Below, piece after piece: positions 8,705 to 15,930 of a DNA stretch of 44,909 nt (position 1 is the first letter of the stretch; every line of letters begins with the position of its first letter). Under the pieces are notes generated by a model. The model was given only the letters and a program-made list of their open reading frames with translations, was not told the DNA's origin and did no database searches. A program made the position numbers and the translations under genes. Source of the DNA: Candidatus Peribacteria bacterium (lineage in GTDB: Bacteria; Patescibacteriota; Gracilibacteria; Peribacterales; Peribacteraceae); assembly GCA_009691405.1 (NCBI GenBank), contig SICN01000008.1, positions 1-44,909 on the forward strand. The letters run 5' to 3'.

Positions 8705-10095
8705 TCCGCTCCTCTCCCGAAAAGCACAACAAAAAAAGTCCTCCACAAAATCCACAGATCGAGCGTGAGCGACCAATCTTCGATGTACCGCATATCGAGC
8801 GTCACTTCTTCATTAAACGGCAAATTGGATCTGCCGGAAATTTGCGCGAGCCCCGTAATACCCGGGCGTACCGTGAAGACGCGACGCTGCGACTGCGTGT
8901 ACTTGGCGACCTCTTCAGTGAGATGCGGTCTCGGACCGACAAGCGAAAGGTGACCGGCAATCACATTAAGGAGTTGTGGGAGTTCGTCGATGCTGAAACG
9001 CCTAAGGATTCTTCCAAGGGACGTGACGCGCGGATCGTGCTTGATTTTGAAGAGTGGCCCATCGCTTCGGTGGCTGAGATGTATCAGATACTTCTTCTTT
9101 TCGTCGGCATCTTTGCACATCGTTCGAAACTTGAGGAGAGGGATCGTCGTCCGTCCGTGCTGCGAGACACGGGTGCTGACATAGAGGACCGGGAAGCCGC
9201 ACGTGAGTGCAATCAAAAGCGCGACGAGGAGCAGGAGAGGGCTCAGGATGATGATCAGGAACATGCCGAAGATCAGATCGAGGAGGCGCTTGATCACGCG
9301 CCCCCAACCATCCAATGGCGTCGGTTCGAAGCGCAGGATCGGCACGAGCCCCAGGTGTCCGATCGAGAGTTGATGCGGCACATCGGTAAAGACCGGTGGA
9401 ACGAACGCATAGCCGATTTGATGGCTGCGGCAGTAATCAATGAGTTCAATGGTGGACACGCTTGTAGGATTTGGGTCGGAGTGCAGCACGAGATCGATGT
9501 GTTCACTGCAGTGCTTCGCAGCCACTCCTGTGTTTGCCGTTTCATGACCGAGGTATCGATATCGCACGTCATGCTCGAGTTCGGCAATCATCGACATCGG
9601 GAGTTCTCTGCTGCCGCAGGAGACGACCGTGCGTATTCCGATACCGCGGCGCAGCAGATGACGCTGGAGTAGAAACACGCAGCTTCGGAGGACAAGAGCG
9701 AACATCGTGACGAAGATCGTCGCGTGCACCAGGAGGATTCGGGAGAAGAACAATTGTTTTTGCACGAGGAAGTACCACGCCATGATGAGCACGACCCAGA
9801 GTGCCGATACCATAATGATGCGATTCATTTCCCGCCATGGTCCAAGCGTCGTTTTGAGTGCGTAGAGTCGGAGTGCAGCGGCGACAAGAACGTATGCGAG
9901 CGTTGCCGGGAGAGCGAAATGCAGAAGGTAATATTCTGGTGTCGGCAGATTGCTCTGGAGTGGCAGCAATTGCAGATTCGGAATGAGATCGATGTTTGCC
10001 GCACGCAGGGTGTACGCCAGCAGGAGTGCGGCGAATGCCGACAGTCCATCCAGCGGTATTCTGATGATGCCGAAGAGGATCTCAGAGCGTTTCAT
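8701..10095 (-). CDS. polyprenyl-phosphate sugar-1-phosphate transferase (WbaP/CpsE type)
   Basis: 464 residues. These enzymes start assembly of a surface glycan by moving a sugar-1-phosphate from a nucleotide sugar to undecaprenyl phosphate at the membrane. The N-terminal half has four to five membrane segments and a CoA-binding-like region. The C-terminal catalytic domain shows KRLLDLIFG before a re-entrant hydrophobic helix, PLLKFRTM, and RRFSIDELPQLLNV with LVGPRPHL, all hallmarks of the family. ATG 10095 gives MKRSEILFG; the frame extends upstream without support. TATACT lies 9 nt upstream. Its stop overlaps that of the converging exonuclease gene by 4 nt. Confidence 0.92.
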   Translation of the reverse strand: MKRSEILFGIIRIPLDGLSAFAALLLAYTLRAANIDLIPNLQLLPLQSNLPTPEYYLLHFALPATLAYVLVAAALRLYALKTTLGPWREMNRIIMVSALWVVLIMAWYFLVQKQLFFSRILLVHATIFVTMFALVLRSCVFLLQRHLLRRGIGIRTVVSCGSRELPMSMIAELEHDVRYRYLGHETANTGVAAKHCSEHIDLVLHSDPNPTSVSTIELIDYCRSHQIGYAFVPPVFTDVPHQLSIGHLGLVPILRFEPTPLDGWGRVIKRLLDLIFGMFLIIILSPLLLLVALLIALTCGFPVLYVSTRVSQHGRTTIPLLKFRTMCKDADEKKKYLIHLSHRSDGPLFKIKHDPRVTSLGRILRRFSIDELPQLLNVIAGHLSLVGPRPHLTEEVAKYTQSQRRVFTVRPGITGLAQISGRSNLPFNEEVTLDMRYIEDWSLTLDLWILWRTFFVVLFGRGAD

Positions 10096-10130
10096 GACAG
10101 AGGGAGTATAGCGGAAACAGTCCTCACTCC

Positions 10131-10226
10131 GGCTCTGCGGAGCCACCTCTCTCCAAATGTTGGAGAGAGGAAGCCTGTAGTTAGGGAAAATGCGGGCTCC
10201 CCCTTCTCCGGATTCCGGAGAAGGGG
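10131..10226. repeat. cluster of REP-like palindromes
   Basis: Three palindromes in a row: GGCTC/GAGCC at 10131-10144, a perfect 11-bp stem (10146-10156 with 10160-10170, loop ATG) and a perfect 12-bp stem (10200-10211 with 10215-10226). No T run follows in either direction. Together with 10227-10247 they fill the spacer between the sugar transferase start and the rnpB terminator. Confidence 0.7.
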
Positions 10227-10247
10227 TCAGGGGATGAGGGCTTTACG

Positions 10248-10270
10248 AAAAAGACCGACATTGTCGGTCT
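10248..10270 (-). terminator. intrinsic terminator of rnpB
   Basis: On the minus strand AGACCGAC and GTCGGTCT form an 8-bp stem with a 3-nt loop followed by TTTTT. It comes directly after the 3' strand of the rnpB P1 helix and has no T run on the plus strand. Confidence 0.85.
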
Positions 10271-10271
10271 G

Positions 10272-10674
10272 CTTCGTTTCCCGCTCCCATACGCCGGATT
10301 TTGTCGAGGACGATCATCTATCTTGGTCACCGATTGCTCGGTGACTCTACCCCACTTCGCTCTTGCGAGCTTCGCGGGGAGTAGCGGAGGGGTCATCGGC
10401 ACGATGGAACCGTCATGAACTCCGACAACCCAATTCCTCCTTGCAGCACCCAGAGTTTACCGTGATACCCCCGGTTGCCGGGGGCCAACCCCGCGAAGCG
10501 GGGACGTTTCACTCTTCGCATTCCCTGAGGAGTACGAAGCATCGTCACTGTGGCACTGTTCCGCATGCAGTCTTACCGGATATGCACTGCACGGGTGGGC
10601 GTTACCCACTGGGCGTTCCGGTGCTGTCCGGACGTTCCTCCCCGCGAAGCGGGGCGATCGTCAAAGAGCGGGAA
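10272..10674 (-). ncRNA. rnpB: RNase P RNA, bacterial type A
   Basis: The catalytic RNA that trims 5' leaders from pre-tRNAs. Conserved blocks appear in order on the minus strand: GAGGAACGTCC (10640-10630, the universal GAGGAAAGUCC box with one change), GGGTAACGCCC, CCACAG, GTGAAACG, CGGTAAACTC, and ACAAAATCCGGC (about 10304-10293). P4 forms between the first and last blocks. P1 closes the molecule: 10676-10666 pairs with 10286-10275 with one bulge. A promoter lies just upstream and a terminator just downstream. An extra hairpin at 10350-10379 lies before P18. The short frames through this region are not genes. Confidence 0.93.
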
Positions 10675-10679
10675 CGACG

Positions 10680-10708
10680 ATTGTCGCTTGTTTGAGCATC
10701 AGGCGCAA
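10680..10708 (-). promoter_or_regulatory. promoter of rnpB
   Basis: TTGCGC (10708-10703), a 17-nt spacer and GACAAT (10685-10680). The predicted start near 10673 coincides with the 5' side of helix P1. Confidence 0.75.
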
Positions 10709-10746
10709 GGAAAGAAGTGCGAATTTTCATTCCACTCGTCAACCTC

Positions 10747-10752
10747 TATACT
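10747..10752 (+). promoter_or_regulatory. -10 hexamer upstream of the tRNA-Thr locus
   Basis: TATACT with TTTTCA 18 nt upstream as a possible -35. It points at the broken tRNA copy first and at the intact tRNA-Thr about 100 nt further on, so the precursor would carry both. Confidence 0.5.
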
Positions 10753-10765
10753 CATCCTGCATCCG

Positions 10766-10832
10766 ATGCCGCTTTAGCTCCCACCTACGCCCTTCGACAA
10801 GCTCAGGGCTTCGGCGGGCAGGCAGTGGTAGA
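10766..10832 (+). repeat. broken copy of the tRNA-Thr 5' half with a 43-nt insertion
   Basis: ATGCCGCTTTAGCTC (10766-10780) is identical to 10852-10866, the start of the tRNA-Thr gene. AGTGGTAGA (10824-10832) is identical to 10867-10875, its direct continuation. Between the two parts of the copy sit 43 nt (10781-10823) with a palindromic core CCTTCGACAAGCTCAGG and the end TTCGGCGGGCAGG. The insertion therefore splits the D-arm of a duplicated tRNA fragment. The sequence after 10832 no longer matches the tRNA. Confidence 0.8.
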
Positions 10833-10853
10833 CTGCATTCTTCGCACATCAAT

Positions 10854-10928
10854 GCCGCTTTAGCTCAGTGGTAGAGCAACTCACTTGTAATGAGTAGGTC
10901 CGGGGTTCAAATCCCCGAAGCGGCTCCA
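10854..10928 (+). tRNA. tRNA-Thr (anticodon UGU)
   Basis: Complete cloverleaf of 75 nt. Acceptor GCCGCTT pairs with AAGCGGC. The anticodon stem ACTCA/TGAGT holds loop CTTGTAA with anticodon TGT, reading ACA and other Thr codons. T-arm CGGGG-TTCAAAT-CCCCG. Discriminator T and an encoded CCA are present. Confidence 0.97.
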
Positions 10929-11068
10929 CGTAGTACACGTCGCTTCGCTCCGTGACTACATGGCACAGCCACTTACTCCGAAGGAATCGTTTTCGACGTG
11001 TACGAAGTGCCCTGTAGCGATGCGTTGTTTTTTCATAACATCTACTTCGGGAGCATCTGCTACTGGGG

Positions 11069-11074
11069 CATACT
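11069..11074 (+). promoter_or_regulatory. -10 hexamer of the GIY-YIG gene
   Basis: CATACT exactly 6 nt before the ATG at 11081; no Shine-Dalgarno. Predicts a leaderless mRNA. Confidence 0.5.
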
Positions 11075-11080
11075 GCAATC

Positions 11081-11332
11081 ATGTTTGTTGTCTATGTCAT
11101 TCGCAGCACCTTGAATCGGCAACTGTATGTAGGATTTACCGAAGATTTCAAACAGCGTCTTGAAACACACAATGCAGGCAAAGTAATTTCAACAAAAGCC
11201 TATCGTCCATGGAAGCCAATTTTTCTCGAATGCTATAGCAGCAAGGGTGATGCCTTACGACGAGAGTTGTATCTCAAAACAACATCAGGCAAACGTGCAT
11301 TAAAACTCATGCTGCGTGAAACGTTAGATTAA
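11081..11332 (+). CDS. small GIY-YIG domain protein
   Basis: 83 residues, a single GIY-YIG nuclease domain of the kind seen in UvrC, Slx1 and stand-alone mini-proteins. The start MFVVYVIRS matches the GIY strand, and LYVGFTEDFKQRLETHN contains the YIG-equivalent YVG and the catalytic Arg (KQR). EL in RRELYLKT fits the metal-binding Glu. It probably cuts branched or damaged DNA, but small family members are poorly characterised. It sits just downstream of tRNA-Thr and is richer in A and T than its neighbours, which hints at recent acquisition. It converges with the pilin gene, 4 nt apart. Confidence 0.85.
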   Translation: MFVVYVIRSTLNRQLYVGFTEDFKQRLETHNAGKVISTKAYRPWKPIFLECYSSKGDALRRELYLKTTSGKRALKLMLRETLD

Positions 11333-11336
11333 TTTC

Positions 11337-11777
11337 CTAATGTTTCACCGAGATCGTCAAACCTGCTTCCGCATCTGGAGCGGCGACCGTGATGCTCTTT
11401 CCGTCTTTCGAGATCACGTACTTGGTGCTTGTCTCTGTTCCGGTCTCCGGATCGTTCGGGAGCGCCAAAATATAGGAACCGGTCAGGACGTTCAGATTGA
11501 TGAGCCCCATGCAGTCAATGTTGACTCCGCTTCTGCAGATTTCGGTAGCGGTTGTCGTGATCGTTTCCGGAAGCATACCCGTGTGATCGATGGAGTACTG
11601 GGTGACGGCATTCAGAATCGTATTCACATCTGCTCTCCTCTGTGCGTTGCGAGCGTCACTCAGCTGTTTCGTCGGGTTGATCGCAACGATGACAATGGCT
11701 GCAAGAATCGCGATGATTCCAATGACGAGTAAGAGCTCAATGAGGGTGAAGCCTCGCTGCATCGAACGGAGATTCAT
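11337..11777 (-). CDS. type IV pilin-like protein (prepilin)
   Basis: 146 residues. A class III signal, QRGFTLIELLLVIGII, is cleaved by prepilin peptidase between G and F. Residue E5 of the mature protein and the long hydrophobic helix are present, followed by NPTKQLSDARNAQRRADV, as in PilA/PulG-like pilins. The C-terminal half is a short globular domain with two Cys (CRSGVNIDC) that could form a disulfide. It would be part of a pilus or pseudopilus used for attachment, motility or DNA uptake. No other pilus assembly genes are nearby. Upstream on the minus strand is the palindrome CGATACAGTATCG (11799-11811). Confidence 0.92.
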   Translation of the reverse strand: MNLRSMQRGFTLIELLLVIGIIAILAAIVIVAINPTKQLSDARNAQRRADVNTILNAVTQYSIDHTGMLPETITTTATEICRSGVNIDCMGLINLNVLTGSYILALPNDPETGTETSTKYVISKDGKSITVAAPDAEAGLTISVKH

Positions 11778-11919
11778 TGGGAAAGAGGGGAAGGACGACG
11801 ATACTGTATCGAATCGGTGTTTTCTCCGCTACTCGATTCACGCTGTTCACTTCGTTTGCAGGACTCGCTCATGGTCTTCGGCCAGCTTCCACCGAATCGG
11901 GTGCCCAGAGCGAGGTGCA

Positions 11920-11948
11920 TTCACAAGAGGGGCTCAGCCTGTTAGAAT
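11920..11948 (+). promoter_or_regulatory. promoter of purH
   Basis: TTCACA, a 17-nt spacer and TAGAAT. The hexamer ends 26 nt before the purH ATG, so purH has a short leader and is not leaderless. Confidence 0.65.
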
Positions 11949-11974
11949 CTTTTCCGGTTTTCCCTCCAGTCCTC

Positions 11975-13495
11975 ATGACCAAGAAACGCGCACTTCTTTC
12001 CGTCTCCGATAAAACGGGATTGGTTCAATTTGCACGCATTCTTTCCGAAGCGGGGTATGAAATCATTTCAACAGGAGGAACGTTCAGGGAACTGGAGAAG
12101 GAGAAGATCACAGTGATTTCAGCTGAAGAGGTTACCGGATTTCCCGAGTGCTTCGGCGGTCGCGTGAAGACGATGCATCCTCTCATTATGGGAGGCATTC
12201 TCTTCAATCGCGATATCCAGGAACACAGGGAACAGGCGGAAAAGCTGAAGATTCAACCGATCGATCTCGTCGTCGTGAACCTGTATCCGTTCGCCGATAC
12301 CGTCACAAAACTCGGTGCGTCATCCGAAATCTCTCCCGAAGCCATCGAACAGATTGACATCGGAGGACCGACATTGCTTCGGAGCGCGGCAAAAAATCAT
12401 GCTGCTGTCACGGTGGTGTGCGATACGGCTGATTACGTAGAAGTCGCCACTCAGATTCAAAAAAACGGCACGACAACTCCGGAGCTTCGCGCAAAGCTTG
12501 CCGCAAAAGTATTCGCCCATACGGCAGTGTACGATGGAATGATCGCGGAGTACCTCTCTCACGGAGAGAATCTTTCGATTGCTCTCACGAATGGACGCAA
12601 GCTTCGTTATGGCGAGAATCCTCACCAGTGGGGGAAGTTTTTTATGATCGGAGACAAGAGCATCGCCTGGAAACAACTGCAGGGCAAAGAACTGAGTTAC
12701 CTCAATATTCTCGATGCCGATGCGTGCTGGCGCATGGTTTCAGAATTCGATGCACCGACATGCGTGATGGTGAAGCATGCGAACCCGAGCGGCATTGCTT
12801 CGGCTACGATCATTGAAGACGCTTTTCAGAGCGCGTACGACAGTGACCGCCTCTCGGCATTCGGCGTGATCATCAGCTTGAACCGACCGTGTAGCGAAGA
12901 GATTGCGAAGAAAATCCTCGATCAGAAGATTTTCGTCGAAGTCATTCTTGCACCGGAGTACGAAGCGGGTGCGCTCGGGATACTCAAGAGTAAGCCGAAT
13001 ATCAGACTTCTTTCTATGGGCTCAGTTCGCTTCTCTGACAACATTCTCTATCGCAGTGCTTTCGGAGGTGTGCTTTCGCAGAATGATGATACAAAAGAAA
13101 TCACAGAAGCCGATCTCACATGCGTGACGAAGGTGAAGCCGACGAAGCAGCAGGTCAGAGATCTGCTCTTTGCATGGAAAGTCGTGAAGCACGCGAAATC
13201 GAATGCGATTGTCCTCGCAAAGGATTCGACGACCGTGGGTATCGGTTGCGGTCAAACCAGTCGCGTGGATTCAACGTGGATCGCACTCAAACGTGCCGGA
13301 GACAAAGCGAAAGAATCAGTGCTTGCAAGCGATGCGTTCTTTCCGTTCCCGGATTCCATCGAAGAGGCGGCAAAGCATGGGATTGTCGCCGTCATCCAGC
13401 CGGGAGGGTCGATCAAAGACAGTGAAGTATTTGCAAAGGCTGATGAGCTCGGGATTGCGATGGTGACCACTGGGGTGCGCGCATTCAGGCATTAA
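11975..13495 (+). CDS. purH: bifunctional AICAR formyltransferase / IMP cyclohydrolase
   Basis: 506 residues, full length. It carries out the last two steps of purine synthesis, AICAR to FAICAR to IMP. The N-terminal MGS-like cyclohydrolase domain begins KRALLSVSDKTGL with STGGT and GGRVKTMHP. The formyltransferase domain follows with LRYGENPHQ, MVKHANPSG (catalytic Lys-His pair) and a C-terminal IQPGGSIKD. ATG 11975 gives the canonical start; the frame is open upstream to 11777 but lacks similarity there. No other pur genes are in the window. A terminator follows directly. Confidence 0.97.
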   Translation: MTKKRALLSVSDKTGLVQFARILSEAGYEIISTGGTFRELEKEKITVISAEEVTGFPECFGGRVKTMHPLIMGGILFNRDIQEHREQAEKLKIQPIDLVVVNLYPFADTVTKLGASSEISPEAIEQIDIGGPTLLRSAAKNHAAVTVVCDTADYVEVATQIQKNGTTTPELRAKLAAKVFAHTAVYDGMIAEYLSHGENLSIALTNGRKLRYGENPHQWGKFFMIGDKSIAWKQLQGKELSYLNILDADACWRMVSEFDAPTCVMVKHANPSGIASATIIEDAFQSAYDSDRLSAFGVIISLNRPCSEEIAKKILDQKIFVEVILAPEYEAGALGILKSKPNIRLLSMGSVRFSDNILYRSAFGGVLSQNDDTKEITEADLTCVTKVKPTKQQVRDLLFAWKVVKHAKSNAIVLAKDSTTVGIGCGQTSRVDSTWIALKRAGDKAKESVLASDAFFPFPDSIEEAAKHGIVAVIQPGGSIKDSEVFAKADELGIAMVTTGVRAFRH

Positions 13496-13519
13496 AAAAA
13501 CCTCCCCGAGGGGAGGTTT
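13494..13519. terminator. bidirectional terminator between purH and the small minus-strand gene
   Basis: AACCTCCCC (13499-13507) and GGGGAGGTT (13510-13518) form a strong stem. Seven A residues lie on the left, giving a T run for the minus strand, and TTTCCCTTTT lies on the right for the plus strand. It serves the converging purH and 13541-13702 genes. Confidence 0.85.
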
Positions 13520-13540
13520 CCCTTTTCCTACAATTTCGTA

Positions 13541-13702
13541 TTATTGTGCGATCGTCGTGTCAGGGGTCGAAACTTTCTTGAGGTTCTTTGCGATCATCGC
13601 AGCCTCGGAGTCAGTCTGCTCGTCGATCGGGTTTGCAGCTTCGACTGGAGCAGCCGGAGCCTTGTCGAACTTGTTGTCGAGGATTTCGAATTGGTTGGAC
13701 AT
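13541..13702 (-). CDS. small acidic hypothetical protein
   Basis: 53 residues beginning MSNQFEILDNK. I do not recognise it. It is rich in Ala, Asp and Glu with a short basic patch KNLKK and no hydrophobic segment, so it is probably soluble and partly disordered. Support for a real gene comes from its context: a promoter with a perfect TTGACA lies upstream (13733-13760), and a strong terminator begins 22 nt downstream. An upstream in-frame start at 13741 would overlap that promoter. It diverges from the nuclease gene at 13808. Confidence 0.6.
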   Translation of the reverse strand: MSNQFEILDNKFDKAPAAPVEAANPIDEQTDSEAAMIAKNLKKVSTPDTTIAQ

Positions 13703-13732
13703 AAAAGTTTGGGTGAAAAAGTAATTGACATC

Positions 13733-13760
13733 AATATCCACTTTCGTGCAACCCTGTCAA
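13733..13760 (-). promoter_or_regulatory. promoter of the small acidic gene
   Basis: TTGACA (13760-13755), a 16-nt spacer and GATATT (13738-13733). It has the only perfect -35 consensus among the promoters I identified. The start point is near 13726, leaving a leader of about 25 nt. Confidence 0.65.
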
Positions 13761-13807
13761 GAAAATACCTTTCTTTCCGAGCACAAACACGCTTGCATAG
13801 TGTGCGT

Positions 13808-14350
13808 ATGAGCAAAAACAGGCGAGCGATCCTCGGCGTCCTTCTCTTCGCGCTTCTCGCGATCGGCATCATTTTTCTTTTGCGGTCTTCTCGTTCGACA
13901 TCGGAGCGCATGCCCGGCTCTTTTGTATCTGGTTCGGGTTCCGAGCAGATCTTGTACCCGGTCGATCGTGTGATCGACGGAGACACAATCGACGTATCGA
14001 TCGATGGAAAAACAGAACGCATTCGTTTCATCGGCATCGATACCCCGGAAACAGTCGACGATCGAAAGAAGATTCAGTGTTACGGTCCCGAATCGAGTGC
14101 CCGTATGAAAGCATTGCTGACCGGAGCATCCGTATCACTGGAACAAAAGCCAGATGAAGACAGAGATGACTACGGACGCTTGCTTCGGTACGTGTTTCTC
14201 GAGGGCAGAGACATCGGTGCCATGCTTCTCTACGAAGGATATGCGCGCAGTCTCTGTTTTGCATTTCCGCACCCGAAGTGCAGCGAGTACGACAGGCTCG
14301 AACGAATTGCGCGCGACGGGAGGCGCGGACGGTGGGGAGTGTGCAAATAA
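13808..14350 (+). CDS. membrane-anchored or secreted thermonuclease-like protein (SNase)
   Basis: 180 residues. A basic N-terminus and one hydrophobic helix (about 7-25) form a signal anchor or signal peptide. The rest is a staphylococcal-nuclease domain. Catalytic residues are visible: RVIDGDT with the metal Asp (D58), RFIGIDTPE with R73, D78 and E81, and DDYGRLLRYV with R124. It likely degrades extracellular DNA or RNA, giving nucleotides to an organism that probably scavenges them. ATG 13808 is chosen because it starts right before the signal anchor; CATAGT lies 6 nt upstream. No Shine-Dalgarno. Confidence 0.93.
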   Translation: MSKNRRAILGVLLFALLAIGIIFLLRSSRSTSERMPGSFVSGSGSEQILYPVDRVIDGDTIDVSIDGKTERIRFIGIDTPETVDDRKKIQCYGPESSARMKALLTGASVSLEQKPDEDRDDYGRLLRYVFLEGRDIGAMLLYEGYARSLCFAFPHPKCSEYDRLERIARDGRRGRWGVCK

Positions 14351-14364
14351 GGGTCGGGCATGAG

Positions 14365-14393
14365 GGCTATTTCCGACATCTGCTAAAATAGCC
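14365..14393 (+). promoter_or_regulatory. -10 region of sufB flanked by an inverted repeat
   Basis: GGCTATTT (14365-14372) and AAATAGCC (14386-14393) form a perfect 8-bp inverted repeat separated by 13 nt. The right arm overlaps the -10 hexamer TAAAAT (14384-14389), which is 11 nt before the sufB ATG. A dimeric repressor bound here would block the promoter; which protein does so is unknown. Confidence 0.5.
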
Positions 14394-14400
14394 TTCGATT

Positions 14401-15801
14401 ATGCCTAAGCCAATCTTTGCCGGCCTTGATCGTGATGTCTTCGACTCCCACAACCCTTCGCCATACACCGATAACGTAAAGAAAGGCGTGTCGGAGGCGC
14501 TTGTGCGTCAGATCAGTAAAGACAAGAACGAGCCCGAGTGGATGCTCGAATCGAGATTGCAGTCGTTGAAGATTTTCAAGGAGAAGCCGATGCCGACGTG
14601 GGGTGCGGATTTAAGCAAACTAGATCTCGACAATATCATTTACTACGCGCGTCACGGTGCAGCAGAGACGGATAACTGGGAAGAGGTGCCGGATGAGATC
14701 AGAAAAGTCTACGATCGACTCGGTATCCCCGAGGCGGAGAGGAAAATGCTTGCGGGGGTCGGTGCGCAGTACGAGAGCGAGATGATTTATCACCGTCTGA
14801 AAGAAGAGTGGAGTGCGCTTGGAGTGATTTTCCTTGATATGGACAATGCCGTGCAGGAGTACCCGGAGCTTGTACGCGAATACTTTATGAAGTGCGTGCC
14901 GGCAACCGATCATAAGTTTGCAGCTCTGCATGGGGCTGTCTGGAGTGGGGGGACGTTTTTGTATGTTCCGAAGGGCGTAACCGTACGCGAGCCTTTGCAG
15001 GCATACTTCCGCATGAATGCCAAAAACATGGGACAGTTCGAGCACACGCTGATCATTATTGAAGACGGTGCCGAGGCGCACTACATCGAAGGATGCAGTG
15101 CGCCGAAGTACGGATCGCAGGGACTCCATGCGGGACTTGTCGAAATTTTTGTGAAGGACGGTGCCAAGTGTCGTTACTCATCGGTCGAGAACTGGAGTCG
15201 TGATACGTATAACTTGAATACGAAACGCGCGATTGTGCAGAAAGACGGAGTCATGGAATGGATTGGCGGCAATATGGGTAGCGGCGTGACGATGCTGTAC
15301 CCGTGCAGCGTGCTCGTCGGTGAGGGTGCGCACTGCGATCATATGGCGCTTGCATTTGCGAATACGAAGCAGTGGCAGGACACGGGTGCCAAAGTGCTGC
15401 ATTTGGCTCCGCATACGAGTAGCAACGTTGTGAGCAAGTCCGTGAGCAAAGACGGCGGCTGCTGCGTGTATCGAGGTTTACTAAAGATCGCGCCGCATGC
15501 ACACGATTGCACGAGCAGCATCGAATGTGATGCGCTTCTCCTCGATGAGGCAAGCAGAACCGATACGATTCCGGATATTCAGGTGCGCAATAACGACGTG
15601 ACGATTGCGCACGAGGCAACGGTCGGAAAACTTTCCGAGGAAGATGTGTTTTACCTAATGTCTCGGGGGATCACCGAAGAAGCAGCGAAGGCGATGATCG
15701 TTTCCGGATTCATCGAACCGATTGTGCGGCTCCTGCCGCTTGAATATGCGGTCGAGATGAATCGGTTGATTGAGATGGAAATGGAAGGTTCTGTTGGATG
15801 A
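14401..15801 (+). CDS. sufB: Fe-S cluster scaffold protein SufB
   Basis: 466 residues, full length. SufB forms the SufBC2D complex on which sulfur and iron are assembled into Fe-S clusters. The family core is clear: KMLAGVGAQYESEMIYH, the beta-helix with EGCSAPKYGSQGLHAG, SVENWSRDTYNLNTKR, and the C-terminal HDCTSSIECDALLLD carrying the conserved Cys and RNNDVTIAHEATVGKL. Start ATG 14401 gives a normal N-terminus. SufD is 588 nt downstream on the same strand with an opposing gene in between; sufC, sufS and sufU are not in the window. Confidence 0.97.
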   Translation: MPKPIFAGLDRDVFDSHNPSPYTDNVKKGVSEALVRQISKDKNEPEWMLESRLQSLKIFKEKPMPTWGADLSKLDLDNIIYYARHGAAETDNWEEVPDEIRKVYDRLGIPEAERKMLAGVGAQYESEMIYHRLKEEWSALGVIFLDMDNAVQEYPELVREYFMKCVPATDHKFAALHGAVWSGGTFLYVPKGVTVREPLQAYFRMNAKNMGQFEHTLIIIEDGAEAHYIEGCSAPKYGSQGLHAGLVEIFVKDGAKCRYSSVENWSRDTYNLNTKRAIVQKDGVMEWIGGNMGSGVTMLYPCSVLVGEGAHCDHMALAFANTKQWQDTGAKVLHLAPHTSSNVVSKSVSKDGGCCVYRGLLKIAPHAHDCTSSIECDALLLDEASRTDTIPDIQVRNNDVTIAHEATVGKLSEEDVFYLMSRGITEEAAKAMIVSGFIEPIVRLLPLEYAVEMNRLIEMEMEGSVG

Positions 15802-15852
15802 GATGGCTTGCCGACCATAGCAGAAGGATTCTGTGTATTTTGTACAATGATC

Positions 15853-15903
15853 ACCTTCGTTGAAGCTACGGCGGGTAACCTTCTGCGAAGGTTGGAGGGC
15901 TCC
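15853..15903. repeat. intergenic repeat related to the tRNA-Thr insertion
   Basis: The spacer after sufB holds CCTTCGTTGAAGCTACGGCGGG followed by a palindrome AACCTTCTGCGAAGGTT and GGAGGGCTCC. The piece GCTACGGCGGG resembles GCTTCGGCGGG at the end of the 43-nt insertion at 10781-10823, so the two may belong to one family of mobile or REP-like repeats. Confidence 0.5.
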
Positions 15904-15930
15904 GTTGGGTAAAATGGCACGTTTCGTCTT

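Noticed and set aside
10181-10777. Several short open frames on both strands between the sugar transferase and tRNA-Thr
   Set aside because: The region is rnpB with its promoter and terminator; the frames have no start signals or family similarity.
11777-11974. N-terminal extension of purH
   Set aside because: The frame is open but the sequence before ATG 11975 lacks similarity to the family and contains a good promoter.
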